Below, in pieces: positions 44,104 to 51,899 of a DNA stretch of 64,000 bases. Location: assembly GCF_044762855.1 (NCBI RefSeq), contig NZ_JBIWFB010000001.1:496001-560000 (forward strand), in the 5' to 3' direction. A model generated the notes under the pieces. The model was not told the DNA's origin and did no database searches. It saw nothing but the letters and a program-made list of their open reading frames with translations. The first letter of the stretch is position 1; the number at the start of each line of letters is the position of its first letter. The DNA is from Psychrobacillus sp044762855. GTDB taxonomy: Bacteria > Bacillota > Bacilli > Bacillales_A > Planococcaceae. Both the position numbers and the translations under genes were made by a program.

Positions 44104-45630
44104 ATGGGAACATTATCATACTTACTAGATGGATTTTTAGTAGCGCTCACTTGGCAAAATCTATTGTTCGCTTTTTTTGGTGTATTGATCGGGACGATGG
44201 TAGGTATTTTACCTGGAATTGGTCCAACAAGTGGGGTTGCCTTATTAATTCCAGTAACCGCTACCTTAACTGCAGGTTTAGTTCCTGAAGCTGCTGCCAC
44301 AAGTGCCATTATTATGCTTGCTGGTGTATATTATGGCGCAATGTATGGGGGGTCAACAACTTCCATTTTACTTAATACACCTGGTGAAGCATCTTCCGTT
44401 GTAACAGTACTAGATGGGTTTCCAATGGCAAAGCAGGGGCGAGCAGGTGCTGCCTTATCGATTGCTGCAATCGGATCATTTTTTGCGGGTATTGTTTCCA
44501 TTATTGGACTTATTTTAATAGCAAAGCCATTATCTAATTTTGCTTTAAAGCTTGGTCCGGCGGAGATATTTTCCTTAATGATTCTAGGTCTTTGTGCCTT
44601 AACAGGATTAGCAGGTAAGTCTATGACGAAGGCATTGTTGATGACAACCATTGGATTGTTTTTTGCAACTATAGGCGTCGACCAAGTTTCAGGGGTAGCC
44701 CGATTCACATTTAATATTCCCCAATTGTTTTCAGGGGTTGAATTTTTGACGATGGCTGTGGGTTTATTTGCATTAGGAGAAGTGTTTAGTTATTTGATCG
44801 AGCGATATAACTCAGAAAGAATGGTTGCAAAAATCACCCGTATTTTTCCGACAAAACAAGATTTAAAAGATAGTGCGGGTCCAATTACTAGGGGTTCTGT
44901 ATTAGGTTTCTTTCAAGGTATTGTACCAGGAGCAGGTGCGTCGTTAGCCTCGTTTTTATCTTATATTTTAGAGAAAAAAATAAGTAAGAATCCTGAGAAA
45001 TTTGGTAAAGGTGCAATTGAAGGGGTGGCAGGACCAGAAGCCGCTAATAATGCTGCATCTGGGGGGGCGTTAGTACCTTTATTAACATTAGGAATACCTG
45101 GATCACCTACTACTGCTGTATTAATGGGTGCATTAATTATGTATAACATTAAACCGGGTCCATTATTATTTGATGAAAATCCGCAAGTAGTATGGGGGTT
45201 AATCGCAAGTATGTTTATTGGTAACTTCATGTTACTCGTATTAAACATGCCCCTTGTTCGTATCTTTGCAAAAATAATTGAAACGCCTCCAAAATATTTA
45301 ATACCAATAATCGCAGCGTTTTCTATTTTTGGTGTATATGCCGTTCAACTATCTATTTTTCAACTTGGATTACTGGTATTTTTCGGTTTGATGGGTTATT
45401 TCTGTGGGAAGTTTGATTATCCGATTGCACCTATGGTACTTGCACTAGTTCTTGGTCCGATGATTGAATATAATCTCCGTAGAGCATTGACGATTTCCGA
45501 CGGTTCTTTCGCTATTTTTGTAAATAAACCTTTATCAGCGATGTTTTTATTGATTGCATTATTGTGGATTGCTATTCCATTTATAATGAAAATGAAGGGC
45601 AAAAAAGTGATTGTTAACGAAGAAGGTTGA
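44104..45630 (+). CDS. tctA: Tripartite tricarboxylate transporter large permease (TctA)
   Basis: A 508-residue permease with about twelve helices and both TctA signature glycine-proline motifs: GTMVGILPGIGPTSGVALL near residue 37 and its repeat GFFQGIVPGAGASLASFLS near 271. YYGAMYGGSTTSILLNTPGE is equally characteristic. It is the transport channel for the ligand delivered by TctC and is probably driven by an ion gradient. The complete tctCBA set next to GalB/GalC-like genes supports a tricarboxylate substrate. Confidence 0.95.
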   Translation: MGTLSYLLDGFLVALTWQNLLFAFFGVLIGTMVGILPGIGPTSGVALLIPVTATLTAGLVPEAAATSAIIMLAGVYYGAMYGGSTTSILLNTPGEASSVVTVLDGFPMAKQGRAGAALSIAAIGSFFAGIVSIIGLILIAKPLSNFALKLGPAEIFSLMILGLCALTGLAGKSMTKALLMTTIGLFFATIGVDQVSGVARFTFNIPQLFSGVEFLTMAVGLFALGEVFSYLIERYNSERMVAKITRIFPTKQDLKDSAGPITRGSVLGFFQGIVPGAGASLASFLSYILEKKISKNPEKFGKGAIEGVAGPEAANNAASGGALVPLLTLGIPGSPTTAVLMGALIMYNIKPGPLLFDENPQVVWGLIASMFIGNFMLLVLNMPLVRIFAKIIETPPKYLIPIIAAFSIFGVYAVQLSIFQLGLLVFFGLMGYFCGKFDYPIAPMVLALVLGPMIEYNLRRALTISDGSFAIFVNKPLSAMFLLIALLWIAIPFIMKMKGKKVIVNEEG

Positions 45631-45634
45631 TCAA

Positions 45635-46771
45635 TTGAAAAATAAGCTAACGGTAGTATTCTATGTGACACTGTTAGTCAATATTATTTTATATAGTGTA
45701 AAAACTACTATATCAATTTACGCTGTAGAGCAAGGTGCTACTATATTAGAGGTAGGTTATTTAGCATCTATTAATGCTTTACTTCCCTTATTGTTTGCTA
45801 TAATAATAGGAAAGTATGTGGATCGTTACGGAAGCAACTTCTTTTTAAAAGTGGGCTCTCTTCTGATTCTTATTGCCTCCCTTTTACTGTTTAGTCAAGT
45901 ATTCTTCGTGTTATGCATTGCTAATGCACTATTTGGCCTATCGCAAGTAATGGTTGCTATCTCTTCTCAAAATGCAGTAGGTGTGGTAGAGGAAGGGAAA
46001 CAAAGAAATTTCGCTTCCTTAACTTTGTATTTGTCATTAGGTCAATTATTGGGCCCAATTATTAGTGGATTACTACTGCAATGGACAGGTTTTTACATTT
46101 TATTTATGATACATGTCGTATTAGCACTCTGCACCTGTGTGCTACTATTAGTATTATTGAATAAGAAAAGTTCATTTACATCGAATTCATCTCCAAAATA
46201 TAGATTAATGGATTCAATGGAATTACTAAAAATATCAAAGATGCCTGCTTATATCTTGATTTCTGCATTTTCGATTTTGTTTCGTGAAATATTTGTTGTA
46301 TTCTTTCCGCTTTACGGAATAGTTTTGGGGCTCTCTGCAATTCAAATAGCTATGATTATTAGTGCACAAACTGCAGGGATGATTGGAGTCCGCTTTTTTT
46401 TGAAATTTTTCATCACAAAATTTCAATTATATCCATTCGCTCGATTATTAATTGGTTTTGTAAGTGCAATAATGATTTTATTAGGAATTGGTAGCTCAGT
46501 GTTTTTGTTAATTATGTTATCCTTTTTGATGGGGATTGCGATTGGAATTCTTCAACCTGTATCCATGATTTTAGTGGATGAGATATCTCCAGAAGAACGA
46601 AAAGCGGAAATAGTGGGTTTAAAGTTGGCTATAAATCGGCTATTCCTATTAGCTATACCTACATTATTAGGAATGGTATCTGCTGTTGTAGGTGTGCATG
46701 TCTCATTTATATTGACAGGCATAACTTCGTTGGGATGGTTTGCCGTGAGCTTTAAAGAAAGAAAGAGGTAG
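45635..46771 (+). CDS. Major facilitator superfamily transporter
   Basis: A 378-residue MFS protein with twelve predicted helices and the conserved loop GKYVDRYGSNFFLK between helices 2 and 3. I chose TTG 45635, nine bases behind GAAGG, just past the tctA stop. MFS exporters and importers of organic compounds both exist, so it could export a toxic intermediate or take up a second substrate. It is co-transcribed with tctA by position. Confidence 0.8.
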   Translation: MKNKLTVVFYVTLLVNIILYSVKTTISIYAVEQGATILEVGYLASINALLPLLFAIIIGKYVDRYGSNFFLKVGSLLILIASLLLFSQVFFVLCIANALFGLSQVMVAISSQNAVGVVEEGKQRNFASLTLYLSLGQLLGPIISGLLLQWTGFYILFMIHVVLALCTCVLLLVLLNKKSSFTSNSSPKYRLMDSMELLKISKMPAYILISAFSILFREIFVVFFPLYGIVLGLSAIQIAMIISAQTAGMIGVRFFLKFFITKFQLYPFARLLIGFVSAIMILLGIGSSVFLLIMLSFLMGIAIGILQPVSMILVDEISPEERKAEIVGLKLAINRLFLLAIPTLLGMVSAVVGVHVSFILTGITSLGWFAVSFKERKR

Positions 46772-46778
46772 ATATATA

Positions 46779-47414
46779 GTGAGTTCAATGGAGAAAGCAT
46801 ATCAATATTTAAAAGTAAATATTTTAAATGGGCAACTACGGCCATCTCAAAAAGTTATTGAAACCGAACTTTCAGAACAAATCGGTGTAAGTAGAAATAC
46901 AATAAAAAAAGCCTTACTAAAACTTGAACAAGAAAATCTTATTACAATGGAAAAAAATAAAGGGGCGTATGTAACATCTTTTACACTACAGCAAGTCCTA
47001 AATTATTTAGAGATTCGTGAGGAGCTAGAGGTTCTAGTTGCAAAACATGCTTTAGTGAATATAGGACCAAATATTGAACATCTTCATAAATACCTACTAA
47101 ACATGAAAGTTTTTGTAAAAGAGTCAAAGTTAGATGAATATTCAAAAATGAATAAAGCTTTCCATCAAATAATCTATGATGCATCGAATAAACCTGAAGC
47201 GGTTGATATGATTACGGTCATTAAAACGCAATTACAACGACATGATTTTCGAACAATTTTAGTTCCGGGGCGCATTCAAAGTTCACTTGAAGAACATCAA
47301 AATATTTATGAAGCATTAAAAAATAAAGATGAAGCAATGCTCGAAAAAAACTTACGATTACATTTAAGTCAAATTCGAGATACCATAAATCAAAATTATA
47401 ATTTGTTTGTTTAA
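46779..47414 (+). CDS. GntR-family (FCD) transcriptional regulator of module B
   Basis: A 211-residue regulator with an N-terminal winged helix (SQKVIETELSEQIGVSRNT, then IKKALLKLEQENLI) and an FCD domain with ligand/metal histidines near AFHQIIYDAS and LRLHLSQIR. It starts with GTG behind AAAGAGG, eight bases after the MFS gene. It differs from the FadR-type regulator in module A and probably acts at the 39256 dyad, whose centre matches the GntR consensus. Confidence 0.87.
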   Translation: MSSMEKAYQYLKVNILNGQLRPSQKVIETELSEQIGVSRNTIKKALLKLEQENLITMEKNKGAYVTSFTLQQVLNYLEIREELEVLVAKHALVNIGPNIEHLHKYLLNMKVFVKESKLDEYSKMNKAFHQIIYDASNKPEAVDMITVIKTQLQRHDFRTILVPGRIQSSLEEHQNIYEALKNKDEAMLEKNLRLHLSQIRDTINQNYNLFV

Positions 47415-47420
47415 TAACTA

Positions 47421-47490
47421 GGCTGTCTCAAGAGTGCTTCTTTTGAGCGGCCTTTCATTTTTTTCAAAAATGAAAGACTCCTCTTTTTTT
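47421..47490 (+). terminator. Compound terminator at the end of the catabolic island
   Basis: A first imperfect hairpin (AGGCTGTCTCAAGAG with CTTTTGAGCGGCCT) is followed by a perfect 10-bp one (TTTCATTTTT with AAAAATGAAA) and then by eight T. Confidence 0.6.
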
Positions 47491-48048
47491 TGTGCTATTT
47501 TATGGATAAATTAGTATATTACGCCTGTCACCTACGCAATTCTTGCATCTAAAAAAGTAGTATATTAAAATTGCATTCCTACTATGTTAAATAGATAGAC
47601 AATAAAGTTTTGTATCATTTCCATAATCCTCTGTTGGTTGTATACAATTGACACTAAATAGAAATTCCTCAAATAATCTTTCGGAGATGCTTACTAGAGA
47701 ACAAGAAAACCACCCCGTGACAAAGAAGGTGGTCCTCGAAAAATAAAACAGGTTTTGAAGACCATAATCCTGCTGGTAGAGTTTGCAAAGGGAAGAGCAT
47801 TTAGTACTTCACTCTTTTGATAAGTGTCCATTATAAATCAAAGTATATACACCTCAATGAAAACAACCACTTTGTTGAAAAAGCTTCCCTATGGTTAGGT
47901 AAGCGCCAAGCCCACCTTCTAAACTCCATTTAGTAAAAAGTAAACGTCAATTAATTATCCACATAGTTTTCAGGTAGGCATTATTTGATGTTTACTCGTC
48001 TTACATTAAGAAGATAGGATATATTTTACAGATATATGAAGAAAAAGA
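47491..48048. other. Gene-free right margin of the catabolic island
   Basis: No frame with a ribosome site. A weak hairpin (ACCACC with GGTGGT near 47711-47735) is the only structure I can see. No transposase relic is recognisable. Confidence 0.45.
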
Positions 48049-48435
48049 ACTCTTCACTCATATAAAGGTGAAAAGTGCTTTCGTTTAATTGTTTGCATCA
48101 TCCGTCGAATCGTTTATTGAACCCTCCTCTTGCATTTCTGCATCTTCGTTTTCTTCAATTACCTCCACATCCTCATCATTTACTTCGTTCTCAACATCTG
48201 CATCATTTTCTCCATCATCTTCAATCACTGGATCATTGATTTCAATTTCTTCCACGTCTGTATCGTCGTCACCACATGCACCTAACATAAGTAAAGACGT
48301 TAATGCAAAAGGTAAAGCAATCATCCTTCTTTTCATCATAATTACCTCCTTAATTTATTAATTAGTAAGTTCTCCTAATCTATATGTACCTTATTTTTAA
48401 AGAGTTAAACTTGAAGCGACCAATAGCGACCTTTC
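48049..48435. repeat. Right ~387-bp direct repeat carrying an acidic lipoprotein gene
   Basis: The partner of 32537-32921 in the same orientation. Homology starts at ACTCTTCACTC, inside the terminator hairpin, so this copy has lost the outer pairs of that stem. It ends shortly before a 45-bp palindrome. Confidence 0.9.
48085..48339 (-). CDS. Small, extremely acidic lipoprotein, copy 2
   Basis: An 84-residue lipoprotein identical to copy 1 except for one residue (Asp for His near the C terminus). Lipobox LLMLGAC, acidic low-complexity tail, GGAGGTAATT ribosome site. Most of the six base differences are silent, which suggests that the protein is under selection or that gene conversion keeps the copies alike. 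Divergent from the ABC exporter genes. Confidence 0.8.
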   Translation of the reverse strand: MMKRRMIALPFALTSLLMLGACGDDDTDVEEIEINDPVIEDDGENDADVENEVNDEDVEVIEENEDAEMQEEGSINDSTDDANN

Positions 48436-48443
48436 ATAAACGT

Positions 48444-48488
48444 GTCCCTGTGTAAGGAAGTATTCAGAATCGTTTCTTACACAGGGAC
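48444..48488. repeat. 45-bp palindromic repeat, short form
   Basis: GTCCCTGTGTAAGGAAGTATTC and its approximate complement (19 of 22 positions pair) around one central base. It lies 9 bases beyond the right direct repeat and upstream of the ABC exporter operon. Confidence 0.9.
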
Positions 48489-48593
48489 ATGTTTTAGGTT
48501 TGTCGAACGACGAAAAAGGGAACAGAAAAAGAGAAAGTTCTGGAACAGTACAATAGATAAACCTGTATTAGTGGGAATGGAGGTTGTTGGTGG

Positions 48594-49253
48594 ATGATTG
48601 AACTTCATGATGTTCGTAAGTATTATCGTTCGGGAAGTGGGAAGGTAGAGATATTGCGTGGAGTGAATTTGCGCGTGGAGCGGGGCGAGTATGTAGCGAT
48701 TATGGGGAAGTCTGGATCCGGTAAAAGCACAATATTAAATATGCTTGGCACGCTGGATTTGGTGGATTCGGGTACATATGAGTTATCAGGGAAATTGGTA
48801 CATAAGATGAGTCGTGGACGTCGTGCACGACTTCGAAATGAAGAAATTGGTTTTGTGTTTCAGCATTTTCAATTAATACCGAATTTGTCGGTGTATCAAA
48901 ATGTGCTCCTTCCGTTAACTTATGGACATAAGCGTTTGAGAAGAAAGAAGTCTCGTGTACTGGCACTTTTGGATGAAATGGGACTCTCCGATAAGAAAAG
49001 TCAAAAACCGGATCGTTTATCTGGAGGTGAAAAGCAGCGAGTGGCAATTGCCAGGGCACTCGTCAATGAGCCGGGGCTGATACTAGCGGATGAACCGACT
49101 GGAAGCTTAGATGAAGAAACGACGGAAAGTATATTAAGCTTGTTTGACCGTGTACATAAAAAAGGAGCAACGATTGTTGTCATTACGCATGATGTCGAAG
49201 TAGCAGAACGAGCAGACCGCATTTTGCGTTTGCAGAACGGGGTGCTCGTATGA
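48594..49253 (+). CDS. ABC transporter ATP-binding protein (MacB/LolD type)
   Basis: A 219-residue ATPase with Walker A GKSGSGKST near residue 38, Q-loop in GFVFQHFQLIPNLSVYQNV, signature LSGGEKQRVAIARAL, Walker B LILADEPTGSLD and the H-loop VITHD. It resembles the ATPases of MacB/YknY-type exporters of peptides and antibiotics. It overlaps the permease gene by four bases (ATGA). The GGAGG ribosome site is good. Codons are somewhat more GC-rich than those of the neighbouring island. Confidence 0.93.
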   Translation: MIELHDVRKYYRSGSGKVEILRGVNLRVERGEYVAIMGKSGSGKSTILNMLGTLDLVDSGTYELSGKLVHKMSRGRRARLRNEEIGFVFQHFQLIPNLSVYQNVLLPLTYGHKRLRRKKSRVLALLDEMGLSDKKSQKPDRLSGGEKQRVAIARALVNEPGLILADEPTGSLDEETTESILSLFDRVHKKGATIVVITHDVEVAERADRILRLQNGVLV

Positions 49254-50572
49254 AACTATTGACTGCATTTAAACTTGCTTGTTTCGGATTATGGTCGAAT
49301 CGCTTTCGTGTATTGTCTGCGATGATGGGCGTAGTGATTGGCATGTTTGCGGTCATTGTACTGACTGCGATTGCCATTGGTGTGAAAGATACATTGATGA
49401 AGCAAATGGGGAGTCTCGGTGCGGAGCAGATTTTAGTATTACCTGGAAGAGTATTGGATACGGCAAATGGTCAGAAAGATTTGCTGAGCGGACTGACAAA
49501 TGTGCCAAGTACATTGACATATGAAGATGCAAAAGCGGTAGAGGATGTGCCGAATGTCAGGTCAGTGACACCGCATCTGGAGACCATAACCGTAACTAAA
49601 TATGAAGATAAAAGTGTGCAGACTGCCTTGGTCGGTTCAACTGATCAGTATAACCGCATTCAACATGCGAGGCTTTCGGAAGGACGTTTTTTTACGAAGG
49701 AAGAACAGGCCGAAGAAGCCAAAGTGATTGTGCTTGGTAATAATATTCACGAGGCATTGCTTGGTAAACAGGAAGCTCCGGCTGATAATGGGGAAAGCTC
49801 TGAGAAAGCGGTAGAGAAAAAGCCATTGTGGAAACGCATGCTTGATAAATTATTGGGTGGAGGTGCTTCAGCGGAAGAGCTATCGTTAGTCGGAAAAAAA
49901 GTGACAATTAATGAAGAGGACTTTGAAGTAATCGGTGTGTTAGCACCAAATGCAACGCTTGGATCGAGTACGGACAATAACGTAATCATACCAATTGAAA
50001 CTGCGCTTGCTACGACCGATATGAAAAATTTAACGAAAATGGTTGTAGAAGCATCCAGCATTGAAGTAGTAGATGAAGTGGATGCTGCAGTGTTTAATGC
50101 TATAAAAGCTCAGCATACTGAAATAGATTTCAGTGTAGTAAAGCAAGACCAGATGCTTGGTGCATTAGGTAAGGTCACTACTATTTTGCAGTTGATGCTG
50201 TTCGGGATAACGGTAACTGCATTATTGATCAGTGGAACTGGAATCATGAACGTAATGGTCATGTCCGTACGTGAGAGGACACGCGAAATCGGTATTCGGA
50301 AAGCTCTGGGTGCAACAACAGTCGAAATACTGGGGCAGTTTTTCTTTGAAACGGTGCTGTTATGTGTTATAGGAGGCGCAGTTGGTATTGGGCTCGGCAT
50401 TGCGTTTATAGAAGTATGGAACAGTAACATCGAGTTATTTGCACTCGTCTTACCGATGTGGGCAGTGAAGTTAGCTTTGTACACATCAATTGGAATAGGA
50501 AGCTTATTTGGGATATATCCAGCGCTCAAGGCAGCAAGGATGAATCCGAGTAAGGCGCTTCGTTTTGAATAG
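49250..50572 (+). CDS. MacB/FtsX-type ABC permease
   Basis: A 440-residue permease: a first membrane helix (about 20-45, MGVVIGMFAVIVLTAIAIG), a large extracytoplasmic MacB core domain (about 50-315) and three C-terminal FtsX helices (GITVTALLISGTGIMNVMVM, then VRERTREIGIRKALGAT, the coupling region). No membrane-fusion-like partner such as YknX is adjacent. It probably exports peptides or envelope-active compounds. Confidence 0.9.
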   Translation: MKLLTAFKLACFGLWSNRFRVLSAMMGVVIGMFAVIVLTAIAIGVKDTLMKQMGSLGAEQILVLPGRVLDTANGQKDLLSGLTNVPSTLTYEDAKAVEDVPNVRSVTPHLETITVTKYEDKSVQTALVGSTDQYNRIQHARLSEGRFFTKEEQAEEAKVIVLGNNIHEALLGKQEAPADNGESSEKAVEKKPLWKRMLDKLLGGGASAEELSLVGKKVTINEEDFEVIGVLAPNATLGSSTDNNVIIPIETALATTDMKNLTKMVVEASSIEVVDEVDAAVFNAIKAQHTEIDFSVVKQDQMLGALGKVTTILQLMLFGITVTALLISGTGIMNVMVMSVRERTREIGIRKALGATTVEILGQFFFETVLLCVIGGAVGIGLGIAFIEVWNSNIELFALVLPMWAVKLALYTSIGIGSLFGIYPALKAARMNPSKALRFE

Positions 50573-50735
50573 TTAGTGGTGTGTTTCTGACTTTATTGGA
50601 ATCCATTTATTTATGCATTTAAAAGTTTCTAATTATTTAGAATTTATAATCAATTAGTTTTTGCTATAAAATATTATTATTCTATTTTTACCAACAAATA
50701 CAATATATAGTGAAAATTTCAGGAGGTTGAGTTGC

Positions 50736-50885
50736 ATGTCAACAGCGGAATTACAAGAAGAATTCAAGCGCATTTTAGAATATGGCTATCGTCGTGGAAA
50801 TGAAAATGATTCGATTAAAACAAGTGAATTTATAGAAGAGCTATCCGAGCAATTAAGAAAAATGCTGGATAAGAATGAAGTTTAA
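50736..50885 (+). CDS. Small hypothetical protein
   Basis: A 49-residue protein from ATG 50736 with AGGAGG nine bases before it. It is helical and charged (ELQEEFKRILEYGYRRGNE and EFIEELSEQLRKML) and not recognised. The strong ribosome site and regular amphipathic pattern make it a likely real gene. It is followed by a uppS relic. Confidence 0.65.
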   Translation: MSTAELQEEFKRILEYGYRRGNENDSIKTSEFIEELSEQLRKMLDKNEV

Positions 50886-50949
50886 TAAGGATGAAATAAG
50901 AGAAATGACTACTAAATAAAAGAGCGGTCTTTTTAATATCAAGCTAATA

Positions 50950-51063
50950 AAGAGGAATTCCGCTCAATTTGAGGGGATGCAAACGGTGAAGAAAATTACT
51001 GGATTCGCCAATGATGTAGGCATTAAAACCTTAACTCTATATGCATTTTCTACGGAAAACTAG
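50950..51063 (+). pseudogene. uppS: Relic of undecaprenyl diphosphate synthase (uppS)
   Basis: The frame reads QFEGMQTVKKI and then GIKTLTLYAFSTEN, matching the strongly conserved H-x-x-G-M...LYAFSTENW region of cis-prenyltransferases. A TAG stands exactly where the invariant Trp codon (TGG) should be, and nothing before or after matches, so only about 38 codons of a ~250-codon gene remain. A 45-bp palindrome begins eight bases later. Confidence 0.8.
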
Positions 51064-51070
51064 ATAACGC

Positions 51071-51115
51071 GTCCCTGTGTAAAAAACAATTCTGAATTGT
51101 TTTTTACACAGGGAC
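51071..51115. repeat. 45-bp palindromic repeat, perfect short form
   Basis: Arms GTCCCTGTGTAAAAAACAATTC and its exact complement, 22 bp each, around a single T. It lies between the plus-strand uppS relic and the minus-strand kinase gene and is probably able to stop transcription from both sides. Confidence 0.92.
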
Positions 51116-51149
51116 ATCTTTTATATACAAAAATTCCTTAGCGTACCAG

Positions 51150-51869
51150 TTATCCACATAAACACTTAGGTGTAATTGGGAACTGAATAGTAATTGTTGT
51201 TCCTATATTTTCTAAGCTTTGAACAGTAAGCGTTCCACCATGATTTTTAATAATTTGATGACAAATCATTAATCCTAATCCCGTCCCATTATCTTTGGTG
51301 CTATAAAAAGGTTCATCTAATTTATAAAGCAGATCAGCTGGGATACCGATACCTTCATCAATCACTAGAATCGTCATCTGATTTTCATTCAGTTGGTGTG
51401 CTTCTATTAAGATTTTTCCACCATTCGGCATCGCTTCCATTGCATTTTTAAGTATATTCATATAGACCCTTTGTAATTTATAAGCATCGCCCACGATAAT
51501 CGGATTAGATAAGTGAATGTCCTGAATGAATTCAATATTACGAAGCTTAGATTCTGGATAAGACTGCATGATTGCATCACAAAGAATATTTCGCATATCC
51601 ACTTCTTCAAAAGTACATATTGGGTGATTGACCGAAAGTAATAAATCACTTACGATTTCTTCTACCCTTTCGATTGCTTGCATAACGACTTCCAATTGAT
51701 CAGTTGTTTTCTCCTGCAGACCTAACTGTGCAAAACCTTTAATGACTGTTAGGGGATTCAGTATTTCATGAGAAATCCCAGCTGCAAGTTGAGCGACCAT
51801 ATTTTGTTGATCCTGACTGTGCATTGTATAATCCGCTTTTCTCTGACCCATTAATTTTTTCATTTCCAT
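51150..51869 (-). CDS. Orphan sensor histidine kinase core
   Basis: A 239-residue kinase without membrane segments or PAS domain. The H-box GISHEILNPLTVIKGF has the phospho-accepting His34, followed by an N-box (MNILKNAMEAMPNGG), G1 (VIDEGIGIP) and G2 (GTGLGLMICHQI). The core resembles that of sporulation phosphorelay kinases. There is no response regulator beside it. It follows a secreted protein gene on the same strand after 30 bases, behind GGAGG, so the two are probably co-transcribed. Input could come through a partner protein. Confidence 0.85.
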   Translation of the reverse strand: MEMKKLMGQRKADYTMHSQDQQNMVAQLAAGISHEILNPLTVIKGFAQLGLQEKTTDQLEVVMQAIERVEEIVSDLLLSVNHPICTFEEVDMRNILCDAIMQSYPESKLRNIEFIQDIHLSNPIIVGDAYKLQRVYMNILKNAMEAMPNGGKILIEAHQLNENQMTILVIDEGIGIPADLLYKLDEPFYSTKDNGTGLGLMICHQIIKNHGGTLTVQSLENIGTTITIQFPITPKCLCG

Positions 51870-51899
51870 ATAAATTCCTCCACTTTTATAATGTTTGTT

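Noticed and set aside
32537..48435. Composite transposon explanation for the flanked island
   Set aside because: The flanking repeats contain a lipoprotein gene, not a transposase, and lack terminal inverted repeats. Recombination between direct repeats is the simpler reading.
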